DNA of 64,000 nucleotides. Source: Cinnamomum chago. Taxonomy: Eukaryota > Streptophyta > Magnoliopsida > Laurales > Lauraceae. The position numbers and the translations under genes were made by a program. Positions 58,901-64,000 of the stretch are shown here, one piece after another (within the stretch, counting starts at the first letter, position 1; the number at the start of each line of letters is the position of its first letter). Below the pieces are notes generated by a model. The model made no database searches, was not told where the DNA came from, and was given only the letters and a program-made list of their open reading frames with translations. The stretch covers positions 31,099,501-31,163,500 of the forward strand of contig CP142455.1 of NCBI GenBank assembly GCA_038049695.1, read 5' to 3'.

Positions 58901-59479
58901 ATAAAATTTAATATTTTAATTATTTAAAATAATAAATAATAATAAGTGAATTATTTTCAATGTCCATGTCTTTGAATTGCCTTTAGGGACTGTTTGTTTG
59001 TGTTAGAATTAAATAAATAGATTTTACACCATAAATGGTTAAAAATGAAGATCAAAGGTGAATTTCCAGAAAATGAGCATAAAATAATCTTTTCTTTAAT
59101 AGAAATATAATCAAGGGAGGATGAGAAATGAATATTCAACCATCACCCTAGTAATTAAACATAGAAAAGCAAAGGTCATATCTATGTTTTCACCATAAAT
59201 CCTTTACCCCTCACATTTTTAATGATCATTTGATAGAGTTCATTTCACATTGAGCTTTTGTGTTCAATTCCTATAAATCTTATGCAAAGAAAGAAGGCCC
59301 ATGTTTCAAATGTAAATTGAAGTGAGAATGAAACTCCAAAACTTTTTAATTAGTTTCGCTACACTACTAAACCTATGAAAAATTGGTTATTGTCATGGCC
59401 AAAAGTTTACATATCTGGGCAATATTGTAAGACTTAATTTCTAACTTCTGGATTTCTAACTGTATACATATCTGGATTT
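58901..59479. other. No gene seen
   Basis: AT-rich spacer without a coding frame or clear repeat. Confidence 0.4.
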
Positions 59480-60880
59480 CAACCATTTTGCTCTTTCGGT
59501 CAGGTGTCGGTCACGTGTCGGTTGACCGAATGAGTTTCGGTGAACTGACAATAGAATTGTTTCAAAAAATATATGACCGTTGTAATATGACCGTTGAGTT
59601 CGGTTGACCGAGCTCTATATGTTGGTCGACCGACAAGAGATCTGTTGGACACATATTTTCTCTTATAAAAAGAACTCTACCTTGTTTTTGGAGTTGGGGG
59701 CCTTGAGAGTCTCTTTGAAGACCAATCTTGGGAGTTTTTCCGAACATCATTCAAACCCAAAGATCAAGTATAACTCAAGGGAGCAAGAGGAACATCTTGG
59801 AAAGACAAAGCTTGGTTCTATAGTTAAACATCTTAGTTAGCTTTGCTTTTCTCATATCACTTGTTACATGCTAGTTTAACTTATTGGAAAATCTTTTCTA
59901 GCATGTTAACTATGATGTGTTGAATCCTTTATATTATCTTTGATTTATTTATTATTGGATTCATCACTTAGTCTCAAACCAAGTCTTTGCCCTGTATAAA
60001 TCATGCTTACTTCAACTTTCTTGATACTAATTGATGCATGATCTCTCTACTTGGTTGAGTCTTTAGCTAGTTGTTTTTCACGCTATGATCTCATAGGAAA
60101 CCTTTAGGTTTTGAAAAACAACTTTGCTCTTCCATTCCATGTTCTTTAAGATTTAATTTTTCTTACAACTTATATTTCTTGATTAATGAAATCTTTACAA
60201 GTTGTCTTTTGAAAATGAACATGTGATTTGCAATACAACTTCAATTTATCTATCCCTGCACTTTAAACTTTGAAATGCTTTAAGCATATATCATTTGAGC
60301 CTTCTTTTTAACTTTGATTGAAGTTTACACACACACACATCATGTGCATTCATCTTTGCATTACATAGAGTGTTGTGTGAGTTTGTTTTACACTTTCATA
60401 TCCACCTAATTTAAAGGCATTGTAATTGAGCTTATTTTGTATCTTTTAAAGTGTTTGTATAGACATTTTCTTTGAGAAATCATCTTTTGTAAAGGTTATT
60501 GCCTAGCCTTAGAAAAGCATAGTGCAAAGGTTATTGCTCAGCCTTAAAAAAGCATAGTGTATAGGTTATTGCTAAGCCTAAGAAAAGCATGGTGCTAGAG
60601 GTTATTGCTGAGCATTTTGAAAAGCATATATAATGGAAATCCGGTGGGGGTGTTGGATCACAAGCCGGTAGTGGATGTAAGCATTGAGGCCGAACCACTA
60701 TAAATTATTGTGTGATGGTGCATGCTCTGTGGTGACTGCTTTTAGCTTCCGCATTTAGTTTAATTTGATAATCATCACTAGTGGCTAATTGAATTAAAGA
60801 AGTTAAAATTGGTCATAATTGGTCACTAATTTTAAGCTCGCCCTATTTACCCCTCCTCTAGGGTAAGGATTCCGGACTTT
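59480..60880 (+). mobile_element. LTR remnant
   Basis: Features of a plant LTR: palindromic TCGGTTGACCGA and GGTCGACCGA motifs, a TATA-like CTTATAAAAAG at 59661, a tandem block at 60495-60628, and the CGGTGGGGGTGTTGG and TATTTACCCCTCCTCTAGG motifs usual near LTR ends. No terminal dinucleotides or duplication could be fixed and there is no internal coding region. Confidence 0.55.
60495..60628 (+). repeat. ~37-bp tandem repeat in LTR remnant
   Basis: Four imperfect units of AGGTTATTGCCTAGCCTTAG followed by AAAAGCATAGTG. Confidence 0.9.
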
Positions 60881-61224
60881 CAGGTTGGACTGCCGGTATG
60901 GTGTGATAATTTTAACTTGAGTAAGCAGAGATTGACCCTCGGGCATGTGTGTCGAAGTAACGTCCCATTTCTTTGTGGAATTCAAAGAATTTTTGAATTT
61001 TCAAACATGAACTCCTTAAATTCTCCTTCTTAGTTTAACATCCAGAAATATTACCAAAAAAAATAAAGGGGATGAAATTATTTCCTAAATTAGGATAACG
61101 AAAAGGCCCTAACACCACTCATGATCCCTGAGTGTGTTTGCCTACCTTTCGCTTAATGATGTAACAATTATGTAACCATTACACACTTCCTCATTTGCTT
61201 GTCAGTCTTTCCACATACAGGCTC

Positions 61225-61465
61225 AGCCCTATTCACCACAAATGTCCAGTCGGTGGGCCATCATTCTCATATGCTAGTCAGTAGGGCCTGGGAGGAGACA
61301 ATGCTATAGTTGAAACGTGAATAGAGGGTTTGTCATCGTGACAATTGTTTGATGTTATCTCACGCTTTCCACACGTTATTAATCGTGGGGCCCATCATTG
61401 GTGGAGTCATGAGTTTGATGGTCAATTAATAGTTTAAAGTATCCTTTGCCTTTTAATTTTTTGCA
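61225..61465. repeat. RLP-flanking repeat, copy C
   Basis: Third copy, downstream of the receptor gene: CTCAGCCCTATTCACCACAA, CACACGTTATTAATCGTGGG and TTTGATGGTCAATTAATAG, in the same order and orientation as copies A and B. Confidence 0.8.
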
Positions 61466-61511
61466 CGGACTGAACTCAAAAGGCACACACTAAATATGAA
61501 GTCGAGAAAGC

Positions 61512-62953
61512 TAGGATGGCATTTTTAACCCGGCCCGTCCCAATCTGGAGTGTCCGCCCCGCCTCGTATGAGTTTTTCCCGCCCCGACTCTTAGAAGGGG
61601 CGGGGACGGGGCAAAAAAATATACCCCGAATCCGGGGCGGGGTGGGGATGGGTATGTTTCTTACCCCGCCCCATTGCCCAGCCCCATGCACCGCCCCGAA
61701 ATATCGCCCCATGCCCCGCCCCTTAACCCGCCCCGAAATTAATAATCTTCTAATATATATATATATATATATATTTTAGATTTCTTTTATAATAAATAAG
61801 CATATTTATATGTAAATGTATATATTGATTTTATGTTGTTATTAAGGGTTAAGTAGATTGATTGAAGACTTTTTTTAAAGTTAAACATGTAATTGAATAA
61901 ATCCTAGACATTATAAAAGCATATAATATGATCCCATTCCCTCTAATTCAAATTTAATGAAATTAAAATTGTTAAAAAATCTATCTAACTATCTAAGCTT
62001 ATTTTACTTTAATCATATATAATGTTAAATTGTGACATGATAAATCATATTAAATAAGACGAATATAAATATATAATAGAATGATAGATCATGCTTTAAG
62101 CTTATAATAACATATATGATTAGAGATAGCAAGGTAAATTATAATTGGTATGATTCTAATCATACTAATAACAATATAAATTATACTAATTTGATATAAC
62201 ATTATAAGATATATCATGCTATACGCTTATAATAACTTATATGATTAGAAATAGCAAGGTAAATTATAGTTAGTAACTTAATATGATTCTAATCATACTA
62301 ACAACACTATAAATTATACTAATGTTAATTATATGTAATCAACCTCTATTAATAAGTGGAGTTCAATACCAGAAATGAAGTGAAACCATGTATTGATGGA
62401 GTTCATGATATTTTAGAGAGATATTGTCTTTTTTATAAAGAATATCTCAAAGCATATATGATATTTACAAGTGTATGTTAGTGGCCTTCAAGGGCTTAGA
62501 GAAAATCTTATAAGAATAAATCTCACTTTAAAATAAGTAAAATTTCAGAAAAAGGAAAATTTATATTATTAATATTAGATAATTTTAAAAAATTTAAACA
62601 ATCTAACAGTGCCCCACACTTATAAAATATTTATACGGGGAGATCTTTTTATTCTATTTTGGGAGATTTTTTTTAATATTATTAAAGGCATAGAGACAAT
62701 ATAGATGAATCATTCATGTGCCTTTTACCATGTAAAATAAATGAATTTACATTTTTCTTTATAGTCAATTCAAAATTAATTTATTATATTTATGGTTGTA
62801 CCACATCGAGGCGGGGCGCCCCGCGAGGCATGTTGGGGCGGGGACGGGGTATGTAACATACCGCGAATTGCGGGGCGGGGCGGGGACAGGGAGGTTCGGG
62901 GCAGGGACGGGGCAGCCCAATTCCAACCCCGCCCCGCCCCGTTGCCATCCCTA
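61512..62953. mobile_element. Non-autonomous hAT-type element, GC-rich ends
   Basis: Perfect 8-bp duplication GAGAAAGC (61504-61511 and 62954-62961). Ends TAGGATGGCA and TGCCATCCCTA are inverted copies. About 220 bases at the left and 150 at the right are packed with GGGGCGGGG / CCCCGCCCC units; the 1-kb core between is strongly AT-rich with an (AT)n tract at 61752-61775. No transposase is visible. Confidence 0.9.
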
Positions 62954-62961
62954 GAGAAAGC

Positions 62962-64000
62962 TTTTAGAGATGGAGTTATATACATCCAAATTCAAAATAA
63001 TATTATCTTTTTCAATGTTAAGGATTAACCCATGTAAACACAAATAAACGGGCCACATGTAATCACAAGTGGAACCCATTACAGATGCCAACAATTACAA
63101 TTTGGTCATAGAAAGTATAAATATAAAAGCCTCCCTCTTCCATAGGACCCGAACATAGTTTTTGTCACATGGAATTAGTTCCCCAGCATTCCCAATGGAG
63201 GAGTATTACACGAGATGGAGGAACTTTGACACTATTTTAATTGTATGGAATCTTTGTTTTAAAAATGGAACTGGACGGTGACATAAAAATAAAAGTAAAA
63301 TATTGAATTCAATTCTGAAGTGGTAAAATTATGATTTATTCATAAACCTGTCCAATTGAATGATTTTTTACCACTAGAGTGACATTTTTGGATGCGCCAA
63401 AGAAGCTGAAGAAAATGATTAAGTAGAAAAATATAATCGTTCATTTTCTAAACGTAAAAAAGCTCGTTTTTCTAACAACTCAAAAAACGTGAGAAAAAGA
63501 TATTTTTCCTTTTAAAATGTTTAATATTGTAATCCTATAATGCCCCCCTAGATAATTTTATATAAAACACTTTCTAAGTATTTCTAAAATATAGTGACTC
63601 GAAACCTTCTTGACTAATAGATTTCAATATTGGATGAATAACATCAGATAGTGTTTTGAATGAAAAATGCTCTTAATAAATATCATCTTTACTGTAGACT
63701 TTGAAGTTTCAAAGGAAAGACTCAGGAGTCTTTACTTGATTGGGAAAGTGCTTTCTATTCTTATCTTCTTAAGACTCATTCTTATCTTCTTAAGACTCAC
63801 CACATAGTGGTCCGCCCCAAGCATGCGTTTGTGCGTCATACAATCTCGTGGAAGTGGAGTGGAAAATTTTAGTTTCTTCCACAGAAAAAGGCACTTTTGT
63901 TGGGTGTAACATTTGTCGACAAAAGAAAAGAGAAGAAGGCTTTTCTGACGCCAGTGAGGTTTCTTTTATATGGACAATATATTTCATTGACCACATACTT
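62962..64000. other. Intergenic with dispersed repeat copy
   Basis: No gene seen. 63590-63700 and 63780-63870 hold copies of the two halves of the dispersed repeat at 48.4 kb, in changed order. Confidence 0.5.

Noticed and set aside
62776-63028. Open frames in GC-rich end of the 61.5-kb element
   Set aside because: Caused by GGGGC repeats; both strands are open for the same reason.
1-64000. tRNA, rRNA or microRNA genes
   Set aside because: No cloverleaf, rRNA core motif or convincing short miRNA hairpin was noticed by eye; a tRNAscan or Rfam search would be needed to exclude them.

Overview
This is nuclear DNA of a flowering plant. It is AT-rich and gene-poor, with GT/AG introns, plant-type receptor and organelle-targeted genes, and layer upon layer of plant transposons. 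The exact lineage cannot be fixed from the sequence; long introns filled with repeats fit a large-genome woody angiosperm (inference).

Layout. 1-2.9 kb: a minus-strand Mutator-like (MULE) transposase gene broken by a frameshift. 5.2-6.1 kb: the first two exons of a plastid-type RsmB/NusB-domain rRNA methyltransferase gene; its later exons were not found. 8.2-18.9 kb: a hAT transposon (8-bp target duplication, matching ends) whose transposase carries three stop codons and whose last exon is split by a second, related hAT element at 12.3-17.5 kb. The inner element keeps its ends, its duplication and a full-length open transposase of 1001 aa in four exons. 20.4-26.3 kb: a LINE fragment, a short hAT derivative, a purine/pyrimidine fold-back element, a copia remnant, a MITE-like inverted repeat, and a Pack-MULE (25095-26340, 9-bp target duplication) carrying two exons and an intron of a CBS-domain/PPR gene. 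27.3-28.1 kb: 3' exons of an unidentified gene. 28.6-38.0 kb: a complete but dead Ty1-copia element with both LTRs and a 5-bp duplication, itself holding a hAT MITE and a 2.9-kb solo LTR. 38-51 kb: repeats with no recognisable gene.

51.0-54.5 kb holds the one clearly intact host gene: a single-exon leucine-rich-repeat receptor-like protein of about 1170 aa with signal peptide, LRRs, island, transmembrane helix and short tail. It contains a recent run of near-identical 24-residue repeats and sits among repeated flanking blocks typical of a resistance-type receptor cluster. 55-64 kb is again repeats: a MULE-type MITE with a poly-C tract in one end, LTR remnants, a truncated LINE/SINE tail, and a hAT-type element with very GC-rich ends around an AT-rich core.

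How it fits together: the window is mostly a record of transposition. At least eight insertions can be delimited to the base by target-site duplications, giving relative ages: outer hAT before inner hAT; copia before its MITE and its solo LTR. The most notable items are the Pack-MULE with captured gene sequence, the apparently intact inner hAT, and the hAT family's palindromic subterminal repeats, which differ between family members.
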